Shown: positions 50,169-58,897 of the stretch, piece by piece | Layout of the letters: each line of letters begins with the position of its first letter | How positions within the stretch are numbered: the stretch's first letter is position 1 | Source: Amorphoplanes friuliensis DSM 7358 | GTDB lineage: Bacteria; Actinomycetota; Actinomycetes; Mycobacteriales; Micromonosporaceae | Assembly: GCF_000494755.1 (NCBI RefSeq) | Contig: NC_022657.1 | Coordinates: 8,276,001 to 8,340,000, forward strand | Reading direction: 5' to 3' | DNA: 64,000 bases | Made by a program: the position numbers and the translations under genes | The notes under the pieces: model-generated | Told to the model about the DNA's origin: nothing | Seen by the model: only the letters and a program-made list of their open reading frames with translations | Databases searched by the model: none

Positions 50169-50210
50169 CTCTGCTGACGCATCAGCACCTTTGCCCCCGG
50201 AGGTACCCCC

Positions 50211-51281
50211 GTGCCGCGACACAGCGCGCCGCCGCAGCCCACCTGGTTGCGCCCTCGAGTCGTCGTCGCATTTGTGGTGGCCGCGGCCGGTTTGGCGACA
50301 GCCATCTGGATCCCGGCCCGCAACGACTCCGCCGACGCGTCGGAGCGCAACCGCAACGGGACCAACGACCGTTTCACCCGCGACCGCGGCGAGGCCCGAG
50401 GGGCGTTCTCGGACGACTTCAGCGGCCGCCGGGGCAGCACCGTCGATCCGGTGAAGTGGGTGCTGAACACCGACCGGGCCGACAACGGTCTCGAGTTCCG
50501 GGAGAGCACCCGCAACGCCCGGCTGGACGGCGACGGCAACCTGACGATCGTGCTGCGCCGCGAGGACCGGGGCGAGTTCTCGTCGGCCCGGCTCGTCACC
50601 CGGGACACACTGCGCGGCGCCTCCGGTCACGTCGAGGCGCGCATCAAGACGCCTGAGGGCCAGGGTGTGCGGCCGGCCTTCGAGCTGATCGGCAGCGGGC
50701 GGCAGAGCTTCGGCTCGTTCGACGTGCTGACCGAGCCCCTCTCCGACGACTTCCACACATACGCGGTGGACTGGGCGCCGGGTGAGGTTGTCCTCTCCGT
50801 CGACGGCCAGGAGATCGACCGGCTGACCCCGGAGAACCTCGACACCGATCAGCCGTTCCGTCTGGCGCTGAGCCTCGCGGTCGGCGCCGACCGGTCCGGC
50901 ACGGGCTTCCCGGCGCGCATGCAGGTCGACTCGGTGAGCTTCGCCGCCGCCGGCGACGAGGCGCCGCCGACGACCTCGCCGACGGCCGAGCCGACCACGC
51001 CGCCCGCGGAGCCGACGACCCCGCCGACCACCGCTCCCACCAGCGAGCCGCCGACGGCCGAGCCGACCACCCCGCCGGCGACGACCCCGCCGGCTGAGAC
51101 GACAGCGCCGACCACCCCGCCGACGACGGCTCCCGCGGCCAAGGCCTGGGCGCCGTTCACCGATTACGTCGCCGGTCAGCTGGTCACCTTCAAGGGCGTC
51201 GAATATCAGGTTCAGGAGACGCACACGTCGCTGCCCGGCTGGGAGCCGACCGCATTGCCCAGTCTCTTCAAGAAGCTGTAG
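50211..51281 (+). CDS. GH16-like secreted protein lacking the nucleophile, with chitin-binding module
   Basis: Exported protein of 356 residues. A signal anchor (RVVVAFVVAAAGLATAIW), a jelly-roll domain of the GH16 laminarinase type (about residues 62-245), a Pro/Thr-rich linker, and a C-terminal CBM5/12 (AWAPFTDYVAGQLVTFKGVE, then HTSLPGWEP). In GH16 enzymes the active site reads ExDxxE; here the aligned segment is GSFDVLTE, so the catalytic Glu nucleophile is replaced by Ser. It is therefore probably a glycan-binding protein rather than an enzyme. GGAGG 7 nt before GTG 50211. The next gene is an intact paralogue. Confidence 0.85.
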   Translation: MPRHSAPPQPTWLRPRVVVAFVVAAAGLATAIWIPARNDSADASERNRNGTNDRFTRDRGEARGAFSDDFSGRRGSTVDPVKWVLNTDRADNGLEFRESTRNARLDGDGNLTIVLRREDRGEFSSARLVTRDTLRGASGHVEARIKTPEGQGVRPAFELIGSGRQSFGSFDVLTEPLSDDFHTYAVDWAPGEVVLSVDGQEIDRLTPENLDTDQPFRLALSLAVGADRSGTGFPARMQVDSVSFAAAGDEAPPTTSPTAEPTTPPAEPTTPPTTAPTSEPPTAEPTTPPATTPPAETTAPTTPPTTAPAAKAWAPFTDYVAGQLVTFKGVEYQVQETHTSLPGWEPTALPSLFKKL

Positions 51282-51299
51282 AGAAAAGGCGTTATCCGG

Positions 51300-51313
51300 G
51301 GGTTCCGGAACCC
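51300..51313. promoter_or_regulatory. 14-bp perfect palindrome upstream of the GH16-CBM13 gene
   Basis: GGGTTCCGGAACCC is a perfect palindrome 8 bp before the -35-like TTGACT of the next gene. The position and symmetry suggest an operator for a dimeric regulator. Confidence 0.48.
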
Positions 51314-51320
51314 GTCTCCC

Positions 51321-51348
51321 TTGACTGGTAACGGTGAATCTGTAAACA
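51321..51348 (+). promoter_or_regulatory. Candidate promoter of the GH16-CBM13 gene
   Basis: TTGACT (51321-51326) and TAAACA (51343-51348) are separated by 16 bp, 44 bp before the ATG. Confidence 0.48.
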
Positions 51349-51392
51349 CTGCTAAAAGTATTAACAACCTCTTCCCCCGGAGGGCATCCCCC

Positions 51393-52634
51393 ATGCGCAA
51401 GACCCGGATACTCCTCGCCGCGGCTGTCGTCGCGGTGACCCTGACGGGAGGCCTCTTCGCGGCCTCCCGCAACGACAACGCGGATGCCGCCATCGGCGGC
51501 ATCACCTGGCAGGACGAGTTCAACGGCGCCGCGGGCGCCCCGATCGACGCCTCGAAGTGGAAGTTCGACATCGGTGGCGGCGGCTTCGGCAACAACGAGC
51601 AGCAGTACTACACCAACTCCACGAGCAACGTCTCGACTGACGGACAGGGTCACCTCGCCATCACGGCGCGCAAGGAGAACCCGTCGAACCTCCAGTGCCA
51701 CTACGGCACCTGTCAGTACACGTCGGGCCGGATCCTGACCGCGGACAAGTTCAGCCAGCGGTACGGCCGCTTCGAGGCCAGCATCAAGGTTCCGAAGGGA
51801 CAGGGCATCTGGCCCGCCTTCTGGATGCTCGGCGGCAACAACTGGCCGGCCACCGGCGAGATCGACATCATGGAGAACGTCGGCAAGGAGCCGAACACCC
51901 TCTACGGCACGGTGCACGGCCCCGGCTACTCCGGCGGCGAGGGCATCGGCGGCAACCGCAACATCGGCCAGCCGCTGAGCAACGCGTTCCACAACTACGC
52001 GGTCGAGTGGTCCCCGAACCTCATCGTCTGGTACCTCGACGGCTCCGAGTACTTCCGGGTCACCCCGGCCAGCCTCGGCGGCGACCAGTGGGTCTTCGAC
52101 CACAACTTCTTCATGATCCTGAACGTCGCGGTCGGCGGTAACTGGCCCGGCTACCCGGACGGCAGCACCCAGTTCCCGCAGACGATGCTCGTCGACTACG
52201 TCCGCGTCTCGGCCTGGACCGACGGTGGCACCACGCCGCCGCCCGCCACCGGCGGTACGGCTCTCAAGTCGAACTTCAGCGGTCGCTGCATCGACATCCC
52301 GGGCGGCAACGCGGTCGACGGCGCCCGGCTCCAGCTGTGGGACTGCAACGGCTCCACCGCCCAGAAGTGGGCACCGCAGAGCGACGGCACCCTGCGCGGC
52401 CTCGGCAAGTGCCTGGACCCGGCCGGTGGCGCGCTGACCAACGGCACCCCGATCCAGCTGGTGACCTGCAACGGCAACCCCGTGCAGCGCTTCACCCTCT
52501 CGGCTGCCGGTGACCTCGTGAACGTCTCCGCCAACAAGTGCGTCGACATCAAGGACTGGAACAGCGCGAACGGCGCCCAGCTCCAGCTCTGGGACTGCGG
52601 CGGCACGACGAACCAGAAGTGGACCAAGGCCTGA
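51393..52634 (+). CDS. Secreted GH16 beta-1,3-glucanase (laminarinase) with CBM13
   Basis: Extracellular glucanase of 413 residues. A signal peptide (LLAAAVVAVTLTGGLFAAS), a GH16 domain (about residues 38-285) with the complete active site GEIDIMENVG (nucleophile and acid/base Glu), WPAFWMLGG and HNYAVEWSP, and a ricin-type CBM13 with three QxW-like repeats (ARLQLWDCNGSTAQKW, AQLQLWDCGGTTNQKW). It likely cuts laminarin or fungal wall beta-1,3-glucan. GGAGGG 8 nt before ATG 51393. Upstream are a palindrome and a promoter-like element; a terminator follows. The signal-peptide ends of this and the preceding gene share RNDxADA, indicating a common origin. Confidence 0.94.
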   Translation: MRKTRILLAAAVVAVTLTGGLFAASRNDNADAAIGGITWQDEFNGAAGAPIDASKWKFDIGGGGFGNNEQQYYTNSTSNVSTDGQGHLAITARKENPSNLQCHYGTCQYTSGRILTADKFSQRYGRFEASIKVPKGQGIWPAFWMLGGNNWPATGEIDIMENVGKEPNTLYGTVHGPGYSGGEGIGGNRNIGQPLSNAFHNYAVEWSPNLIVWYLDGSEYFRVTPASLGGDQWVFDHNFFMILNVAVGGNWPGYPDGSTQFPQTMLVDYVRVSAWTDGGTTPPPATGGTALKSNFSGRCIDIPGGNAVDGARLQLWDCNGSTAQKWAPQSDGTLRGLGKCLDPAGGALTNGTPIQLVTCNGNPVQRFTLSAAGDLVNVSANKCVDIKDWNSANGAQLQLWDCGGTTNQKWTKA

Positions 52635-52650
52635 CCCCAGGCGTACGCGT

Positions 52651-52679
52651 AAGGCCGGTGGCGACCAGCCACCGGCCTT
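52651..52679 (+). terminator. Hairpin terminator of the GH16-CBM13 gene
   Basis: Twelve-bp perfect stem (AAGGCCGGTGGC at 52651-52662 with 52668-52679) and a 5-nt loop, 17 nt after the stop codon. Confidence 0.85.
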
Positions 52680-52758
52680 TCGCTTGCGCGAGATCGATAC
52701 AGTCCGCTCGCGTGCCCGCCCCCGCGGTGCTCCGAACCCTCCGAAACGGATTTGTCTG

Positions 52759-55119
52759 ATGCGCGGAAGAGATCACCACTTCGTCACCAACGTGGCCTCG
52801 CTGCTGATCTGCGGCCTGCTCGCCGGTGTCGCCGTGGCCGCCGCGGCCTTCCCCGCCGTCGCCATGTCCGGGCTGGCCGCCAAGGCCGGCAGTGAGGGCT
52901 TCGCGAGCCTGCCGAGCGAGATCAAGCACGCCACCGCGCCCCAGCTGACCCGGGTCTTCGCCTCCGACAACAAGACGCCCATCGCGGTGTTCTTCGACGA
53001 GTTCCGCAGCGACGTCCCGCTCAAGGACATCTCGATCAACATGCGGAACGCGATCGTCGCGGCCGAGGACCACGAGTTCTTCACGCACAACGGTGTCGAC
53101 CTCAAGGGCGCCGCCCGCGCCCTGGTCAACAACACCGGCAAGGACAACAACAAGCAGGGCGCCTCGACGCTGACGATGCAGCTCGTCCGGATGTCGCTCT
53201 CCTACTCGGCGTCGACCCCCACCGAGGTGGTCAACGCGACCAAGGACACCCCCACTCGCAAGATCAGCGAGATGAAGTACGCCATGCAGCTCGAGAAGGA
53301 GCTGACCAAGGACCAGATCCTCGGCCGGTACCTGAACGCGGCTCCCTTCGGCAACGGCGCCTACGGCGTGTTCGCGGCCAGCCAGGTGTACTTCAAGAAG
53401 TCACCCAAGAACCTCACCGTTCCCGAGGCCGCCCTGCTCGCGGGCATGGTCAAGGCACCGACCGGCTTCGACCCGACCACCGCGATCGGCTACCCGAAGG
53501 CGCTCGACCGCCGCAACTGGGTCATCGGCAACATGCGCGACCTCAACTACATCACCCCGGCCCAGGCCGACACCGCCATCAAGGTCAAGCTCGGCAAGAC
53601 GGCCACCCGTACCGGGAACGGCTGCGCGGCGGTCAAGGTCAACCACTGGGGCTTCTTCTGCGACTACTTCTACCGCTGGTGGCTCAGCCGGCCCGAGTTC
53701 GGCCAGAACGTGTACGAGCGTGAGCGGCGCCTGAAGAGCGGCGGCTACCGGATCCAGAGCTCGCTGGACGTCAAGGCGCAGAAGGCCACCCGGGAGAACA
53801 TCTCCGACCGGATCGGCATCAACAACCGCGACGCGCTGCTGCTGGCCGCGGTCGAGCCGGGCACCGGCCGTGTCCGGGCGCTCGCCGCCAACCGCCGGTT
53901 CAAGCTCGACGACGGCAAGAACAAGCTGTCCTCGGACCCGGCCAAGCGGGCCAAGAAGATCCGCGGCAGCTACCCGAACACGACGAACCCGCTGCTCAGC
54001 GGTGGTGGCGACATCACCGGGTACCAGGCCGGCTCGGTCTTCAAGATGTTCACGATGGTCGCCGCGCTGGAGAACGACGTGCCGCTGGCCTACCAGATCA
54101 ACACGACGTACAAGTACACGTCGAAGCTCTACCGGGACTCGCCCGGGTGCGGCGGCTTCTACTGCCCGACCAACGCGTCGGCGTCCGAAAAGGGCCCGTA
54201 CAACATGTGGACCGGCTTCGGGTCGTCGGTGAACACGTACTTCGTGCCGCTGGCGGAGCAGATCGGCGCCGAGAAGGTCGTCGACGTGGCGCAGCGTTTC
54301 GGCGTGCAGTTCCGCGCTCCCCAGGACAAGGACCTGGCCACCAACTACGCGCACGACTGGGGCTCGTTCACCCTCGGCGTCTCGGCCTCCACACCGCTCG
54401 ACATGGCCAACGCGTACGCGACGCTCGCCGGTGACGGGAAGTACTGCAAGCCGACGCCGGTGCAGCAGATCACGTCGATGAACGGCGAGAAGCTGGACGT
54501 CGGCAAGCCGAGCTGCCGGCAGGCCACCAAACCGGACGTGGCCCGTGCGGCCATCGACGCGGCCCGCTGCCCGATCGGCGACTCGGCCCAGCTCGGCAGC
54601 TGCAGCGGCCGGACCGCCGGCGGCGCCCGCGGCATCGTCGGGCACCCGATCTTCGGCAAGACGGGCACCACCGACAACGACAAGACGGCCTCGCTGATCA
54701 TCGGCACCACGTCGATGGTCGTCGCCGGTTACCTGGTCAACCCGGATTACCAGAACCACCCGTACCGGTTGAGCCACGACATCGTGAACCCCGCGGTCGA
54801 GTACACGATGCGCGACCTGATGAAGGGCAAGGAGAAGGTCCAGTTCAAGCGGCCCTCCGGCAACAAGATCGCCCAGGGTGAGCAGCGGTCGATCCCGGAC
54901 GTGAACTGCATCAGCGTGGCCGAGGCGACCTCACGCATCGAGAGCGCCGGCTTCACGGCGACACCCGGCACCGAGGTCACGTCGGACTGCCCGGCGGGTC
55001 AGGCGGCCGGCACGGAGCCGAAGAACCGCACGATCAAGGGCGGCTACGTCAGCATCCAGATCAGCAAGGGCAAGGAGCCGGGTCCGGGTGGCAGCGCACC
55101 GCCCGCCACGCCGCGTTAA
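52759..55119 (+). CDS. Class A penicillin-binding protein with PASTA domain
   Basis: Bifunctional peptidoglycan synthase of 786 residues. An N-terminal membrane anchor (ASLLICGLLAGVAVAAAAF), GT51 transglycosylase with EDHEFFTHNGVDLKGAARAL (catalytic Glu near residue 103), TLTMQLVRM and GRYLNAAPFGNGAYG, then the transpeptidase with SVFK (active Ser near 426), SVN near 490 and KTGTT near 633, and a C-terminal PASTA domain (IPDVNCISVAEATSRIESAG). Two Cys-rich inserts (SPGCGGFYC, CRQATK) may form disulfides outside the cell. ATG 52759 is used. The stop overlaps that of the convergent chitosanase gene by 4 bp. Confidence 0.94.
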   Translation: MRGRDHHFVTNVASLLICGLLAGVAVAAAAFPAVAMSGLAAKAGSEGFASLPSEIKHATAPQLTRVFASDNKTPIAVFFDEFRSDVPLKDISINMRNAIVAAEDHEFFTHNGVDLKGAARALVNNTGKDNNKQGASTLTMQLVRMSLSYSASTPTEVVNATKDTPTRKISEMKYAMQLEKELTKDQILGRYLNAAPFGNGAYGVFAASQVYFKKSPKNLTVPEAALLAGMVKAPTGFDPTTAIGYPKALDRRNWVIGNMRDLNYITPAQADTAIKVKLGKTATRTGNGCAAVKVNHWGFFCDYFYRWWLSRPEFGQNVYERERRLKSGGYRIQSSLDVKAQKATRENISDRIGINNRDALLLAAVEPGTGRVRALAANRRFKLDDGKNKLSSDPAKRAKKIRGSYPNTTNPLLSGGGDITGYQAGSVFKMFTMVAALENDVPLAYQINTTYKYTSKLYRDSPGCGGFYCPTNASASEKGPYNMWTGFGSSVNTYFVPLAEQIGAEKVVDVAQRFGVQFRAPQDKDLATNYAHDWGSFTLGVSASTPLDMANAYATLAGDGKYCKPTPVQQITSMNGEKLDVGKPSCRQATKPDVARAAIDAARCPIGDSAQLGSCSGRTAGGARGIVGHPIFGKTGTTDNDKTASLIIGTTSMVVAGYLVNPDYQNHPYRLSHDIVNPAVEYTMRDLMKGKEKVQFKRPSGNKIAQGEQRSIPDVNCISVAEATSRIESAGFTATPGTEVTSDCPAGQAAGTEPKNRTIKGGYVSIQISKGKEPGPGGSAPPATPR

Positions 55120-56348
55120 GGCGTGGAGAACTTGTCGCCGTAGACACGCCAGGTCAGCGGGCCGTTGAGGTCGAGGTTGCCGGCGCGCAGGAACGTCCGC
55201 TGGGCCGTCTCGACCCGGCTGACGTCGCTGTGCGCCTCCTCGGTCTTCATCTCCTTGACCCGCGCGTTCAGGAAAGCGTTCAGCCAGACGGTCTCGTCGC
55301 CGCCCTGCTTGGGGGTCCGGGCCACCTTCAGGGCGGCGGTCCGGATCTTGCGCAGGCCGGACTGCCCGTGCATGACGGCGGCGTCGTAGTAGGCGAACTG
55401 GCCCAGCGCCCGCAGCGCGTCGGCCGAGGCGAGGGCGACCGCGGGGTCGAAGTACATCCGGTCCCGCTCGTCCTCCTGCGTCTTCTGGAAGACGGGGTCC
55501 GCCGCGGCCGCCTTCCAGGCGGCCGGGAAGCCCGGGTCCAGCCCGGCGTGTGAGTCGGAGCCGTCCACGGTACGCAGAGCCGGCAGGTACCGCGCCAGCT
55601 TGTTCGACGGCGACCGCCGCGTGTACTCGGTGACCAGCGCCAGCATGTCCGACGTGCCGGAGCAGAAGCCGACGATGCCGCCGGTGTAGCCGCGGCCGTC
55701 GTTGATGTCCTCGAGGTAGCCGAACTCGCCGCGCCAGTTCAGCGTCGAGTTCTCCGCGCTGGAGACGAGCTCGAGCGCGTACGACTTCTTCCTGGGGTAC
55801 CGCAGGCCGGCGGCGAGCGGTGACACAGCGGCGGGTCCTGTCACGGTCGTCTCGGTGGCCGGTGCGGCCGGGCCGGGACCGAAGACCTGCACCTCGTAGA
55901 GCGAATACTCGTACGCCGTGCCGCGCTGGGTCGCAAGGACACGCAGGTAGCGACCCGACCCGTCGAGCTTCTTGAGGTCGTCGGTGCCGCCGTCGCCGGT
56001 GCTGGTGGCGTACAGGTCCTTCCACGCGGCGCCGTCACCCGACACCTGGATCCTGTACGCCTTCGCGTAGCCCCGTTCCCAGCGCAGCTTGACCCGGCTG
56101 ACGTCCTGCCCTTTACCGAGGTCGATGCGCAGCCACTGGGTGCCGATCCCGGCGGACGCCGCCCACCGGGTGCTCGCGAGACCGTCGACGGCTCTTGCCG
56201 CGTCCGCACCGGCTGACGCCACCACGGGACGTCCCTTGGACAGCAGCACATCAGGAGCTGCGTCAGCCGTGACCGAGATGACCAGCGGCACCGTGCAGAC
56301 CGCGGTGATCCCGGTGCCGAGTGCGATCGCCTTGGCCCGGATGCTCAC
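55116..56348 (-). CDS. GH46 chitosanase with F5/8-type carbohydrate-binding domain
   Basis: Secreted endo-chitosanase of 410 residues. A signal peptide (AIALGTGITAVCTVPLVISV), an N-terminal discoidin/CBM32-like domain (about 35-160; VVASAGADAARAVDGLASTR, WLRIDLGKGQDVSRVKLRW), a short linker, and the GH46 catalytic domain with SYALELVSSAENSTLNWRGE (general-acid Glu) and FGYLEDINDGRGYTGGIVGF (general-base Asp). Both catalytic residues are intact. Extra-N-terminal binding domains are not universal in GH46. Expected to hydrolyse fungal chitosan; converges with the PBP gene. ATG 56348. Confidence 0.93.
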   Translation of the reverse strand: MSIRAKAIALGTGITAVCTVPLVISVTADAAPDVLLSKGRPVVASAGADAARAVDGLASTRWAASAGIGTQWLRIDLGKGQDVSRVKLRWERGYAKAYRIQVSGDGAAWKDLYATSTGDGGTDDLKKLDGSGRYLRVLATQRGTAYEYSLYEVQVFGPGPAAPATETTVTGPAAVSPLAAGLRYPRKKSYALELVSSAENSTLNWRGEFGYLEDINDGRGYTGGIVGFCSGTSDMLALVTEYTRRSPSNKLARYLPALRTVDGSDSHAGLDPGFPAAWKAAAADPVFQKTQEDERDRMYFDPAVALASADALRALGQFAYYDAAVMHGQSGLRKIRTAALKVARTPKQGGDETVWLNAFLNARVKEMKTEEAHSDVSRVETAQRTFLRAGNLDLNGPLTWRVYGDKFSTP

Positions 56349-56371
56349 GCTTCCAAGCTAGGCGGGAGCAC

Positions 56372-56632
56372 TCAGCGACGTTTGCGGTTCCGAGAAATCA
56401 GGACGATCGCCAGGACGATGCCGCCGACCACCAGCAGGCAGCACAGGCCGCCCAGGATGCCGAAGAACCCGAAGCCGCCGCGCCGCCGCGACCGTGCTGC
56501 CTCGACCGCGACGTCGGCGACACCGTTGCTCGCCGCCCAGGCGTGCACGGGCACCACCAGGGTCAGGACCAGGCCCATCGCTGCGGCACCGAGACGGGAG
56601 AACCACTTGCTCGCAGATGACATGCGTTCCAT
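56372..56632 (-). CDS. Small membrane protein with signal peptide
   Basis: An 86-residue protein: a probable signal peptide (LGAAAMGLVLTLVVPVHAWA), a short Arg-rich outside segment (ARSRRRGGFGF) and a C-terminal membrane helix (GILGGLCCLLVVGGIVLAIV) ending in a basic ISRNRKRR stop-transfer tail. That gives a type I single-span protein. No family is recognised. It is on the same strand as, and 23 bp upstream of, the chitosanase gene and may be co-transcribed. Confidence 0.6.
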   Translation of the reverse strand: MERMSSASKWFSRLGAAAMGLVLTLVVPVHAWAASNGVADVAVEAARSRRRGGFGFFGILGGLCCLLVVGGIVLAIVLISRNRKRR

Positions 56633-56720
56633 CTTGGCTCACCGCGGCAAGACCCGCCTCCCCGGACTACCCCCCGGCAGGGCAGGGTAAGAGCCAGCGG
56701 AGTCGACTGAGAGGACCGGG

Positions 56721-58667
56721 ATGGACGCGGATCTGACTGCTCTGGCCGAGGCGCACGGGGTGGCCACCTGGTACGAGGACTGGCACCGCAAGCGCCGGGA
56801 CGTGGCCGCGGAATCGGTGATCGGGGTGCTGGGCCTGCTCGGTGTCGACGCCACCTCACCGGAATCCATCGCCGAGGAGCTGGCCGCGATCCGGACTGCC
56901 CGCGAGCAGCACCGGCTGCCCGGCACGGTGATCGTGCGGCAGGGTGCGACCAGACCGCTGACCGGCACGGTCCACCTCGAGGACGGCTCGCGGGTCGAGG
57001 CCACCGGGCAGCTGCCGGACGACCTGCCGCTGGGCTGGCACCGCCTCGTCACCGACGACCAGGACGTGGCGCTCGTGGTCGTGCCCACCGAGCTGCCGGA
57101 GCCACCGGAGACGTGGGGCTGGATGCTGCAGCTCTACGCCCTGCACTCGGCCGCGTCGTGGGGCCTGGGTGACCTCGGTGACCTGCGCACCTTCGTCGAG
57201 GGCAGCCGCGGCGCCGGGCTCGTCCTGCTCAACCCGCTGCACGCCGTCACACCGACACTGCCGGTGCCCGCTTCGCCGTACTCCCCGTCGAGCCGGCGGT
57301 TCGCGAACCCGCTCTATCTGCGGGTGGCCGACACGGACGCGTACAGGCGGGCCGATCCGCCGCTGCGTGAGCAGGTCGACGCGCTGCGACCGGCGCCCAC
57401 CGCGGACGGGCTCATCGATTACACCGCCGTCTGGCAGGCGAAACGCGCCGCGCTGCAGCTGCTCTGGCCGCTCGCCGGCGAGGTGGACCTGACGGCCGAC
57501 CCCGGACTCACCGACTTCGCGACGTTCTGCGCCCTCGCCGAGACGCACGGCCCGAACTGGCAGACCTGGCCGGAGGAGTTCCGGCGCCCGGACTCGCCGG
57601 CGGTCCAGGCGGCCCGCGGCGGGGACCGCGTCGCCTTCCACGTCTGGCTGCAGCGCCTGCTGGACGACCAGCTCAACGCCGCGAACCAGGCCGCCCGGGA
57701 CGCCGGGATGCCGGTCGGGATCGTGCACGACCTCGCCGTCGGCATCGACCCGAACGGCGCCGACGGCTGGCTGCTGCAGGACGTGCTCGCCGCCGGCGTC
57801 CACACCGGGGCGCCGCCGGACGCCTTCAACCAGCTCGGCCAGGACTGGGGGCTCGCCGCCTGGCGGCCCGACCAGCTGATCGAGACGGGCTACGCCGCCT
57901 ACCGCGACATGCTCCAGCGGATCTTCCGGCGGGCCGGTGGCCTGCGTGTCGACCACGTCGCCGGGCTGTGGCGGCTGTGGTGGGTGCCGCCGGGTCTCGG
58001 TCCCGCCGAGGGCACGTACGTGCACTACGACCCCGAGGCGATGCTGGGCATCCTGGCGCTCGAGGCGCACCGGGCCGGGGCCGTGGTGATCGGCGAGGAC
58101 CTGGGCACGGTCCAGCCGGTGGTCACCGAGACGCTCGAACGCATGAACATGCTCCGGTCGGCCGTGCTGTGGTTCACCCGCGACTACGAGAACGACCCGA
58201 CCCAGCAGTACCTGCCCGCGGCGGACTACCCCCGCAACGCCCTCGCGTCCATCTCGACCCACGACCTGCCCACCGCGGCCGGTTTCCTGGTCGGCGAGCA
58301 GGTCCGCGTCCGCGCCGAGCTGGGACAGCTGGCCGGAACGATCGAGGAGGAGCAGGACTACGCCGACAAGGACCGCGCCAAGCTGCTCTTCCGGCTCACC
58401 GAGGAGGGCCTGATCACCCCGGACAGCGGCCCCGACGAGATCATCGTGGCGATGCACCAGTTCCTCGCCCGGACCCCGTGCCGCTTCATCACGGCGTCGC
58501 TCTACGACGTGCTGGGCGAGCTGCGCCAGCCGAACCTCCCGGGGACCACGGACGAGTATCCGAACTGGCGGATCCCGCTGACCAGTAGCCTGGAGCAGAT
58601 CCTGGCGGACCCCCGGGTGGACCGGGTCGCCGAGGTGCTGAGCGCACAGAAGGGTGTGGCCCGATGA
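56721..58667 (+). CDS. malQ: 4-alpha-glucanotransferase (amylomaltase)
   Basis: GH77 enzyme of 648 residues that transfers alpha-1,4-glucan segments in glycogen and maltodextrin metabolism. The catalytic barrel has NPLHAVTPTLPVPASPYSPS, RVDHVAGLWRLWW (nucleophile Asp), VIGEDLGTVQP (acid/base Glu) and ISTHDLPTAAG (third acidic residue). The ~100-residue N-terminal extension (HGVATWYEDWHRKRR) is typical of actinobacterial MalQ. ATG 56721. The stop overlaps the first antitoxin-like gene (ATGA). No maltose transporter or other glycogen gene is next to it. Confidence 0.94.
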   Translation: MDADLTALAEAHGVATWYEDWHRKRRDVAAESVIGVLGLLGVDATSPESIAEELAAIRTAREQHRLPGTVIVRQGATRPLTGTVHLEDGSRVEATGQLPDDLPLGWHRLVTDDQDVALVVVPTELPEPPETWGWMLQLYALHSAASWGLGDLGDLRTFVEGSRGAGLVLLNPLHAVTPTLPVPASPYSPSSRRFANPLYLRVADTDAYRRADPPLREQVDALRPAPTADGLIDYTAVWQAKRAALQLLWPLAGEVDLTADPGLTDFATFCALAETHGPNWQTWPEEFRRPDSPAVQAARGGDRVAFHVWLQRLLDDQLNAANQAARDAGMPVGIVHDLAVGIDPNGADGWLLQDVLAAGVHTGAPPDAFNQLGQDWGLAAWRPDQLIETGYAAYRDMLQRIFRRAGGLRVDHVAGLWRLWWVPPGLGPAEGTYVHYDPEAMLGILALEAHRAGAVVIGEDLGTVQPVVTETLERMNMLRSAVLWFTRDYENDPTQQYLPAADYPRNALASISTHDLPTAAGFLVGEQVRVRAELGQLAGTIEEEQDYADKDRAKLLFRLTEEGLITPDSGPDEIIVAMHQFLARTPCRFITASLYDVLGELRQPNLPGTTDEYPNWRIPLTSSLEQILADPRVDRVAEVLSAQKGVAR

Positions 58668-58843
58668 GCTTCCTGGACAAGGCGAAAGAGTTCGCCGACA
58701 AGCACGACAAGCAGGTCGACCAGGTGCTGGAGAAGGTCGGTGACGAGGTCGACAAGCGCACCGGCCACAAGTACAGCGGCCACATCGACAAGGGTGTCGA
58801 CGAGGCCCAGAAGCGCACCGGGGACGGCGACACCCGCGCGTGA
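58664..58843 (+). CDS. MT0933-type antitoxin-like protein, copy 1
   Basis: A 59-residue charged protein starting MSFLDKAKEFADKHDKQVDQ, matching the actinobacterial family annotated as 'antitoxin protein of toxin-antitoxin system' (MT0933/Rv0909). A heptad-like helix with Lys/Glu/Asp precedes a RTG-rich tail. The ATG overlaps the malQ stop, so it is translated with malQ. No toxin (Rv0910-type) is adjacent, and similar small proteins occur widely without one, so a general or stress-protein role is possible. A close paralogue follows 54 bp later. Confidence 0.72.
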   Translation: MSFLDKAKEFADKHDKQVDQVLEKVGDEVDKRTGHKYSGHIDKGVDEAQKRTGDGDTRA

Positions 58844-58848
58844 GGTTT

Positions 58849-58869
58849 GTGCCCGGCGACCCCGGGCAC
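58849..58869 (+). terminator. Hairpin between the two antitoxin-like genes
   Basis: GTGCCCGG (58849-58856) and CCGGGCAC (58862-58869) form an 8-bp stem with a 5-nt loop, just after the copy 1 stop. It could terminate the malQ transcript, leaving the second copy to its own start, though no T-run follows. Confidence 0.45.
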
Positions 58870-58870
58870 C

Positions 58871-58890
58871 CCTTCCGTACCGACGGAAGG
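58871..58890 (+). promoter_or_regulatory. Hairpin that masks the ribosome site of copy 2
   Basis: CCTTCCGT (58871-58878) pairs with ACGGAAGG (58883-58890) through an 8-bp stem and a 4-nt loop. The right arm contains the GGAAGG part of the ribosome site GGAAGGGG, whose ATG is at 58898, so folding should reduce translation of the second antitoxin-like gene. Confidence 0.62.
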
Positions 58891-58897
58891 GGTTGAC

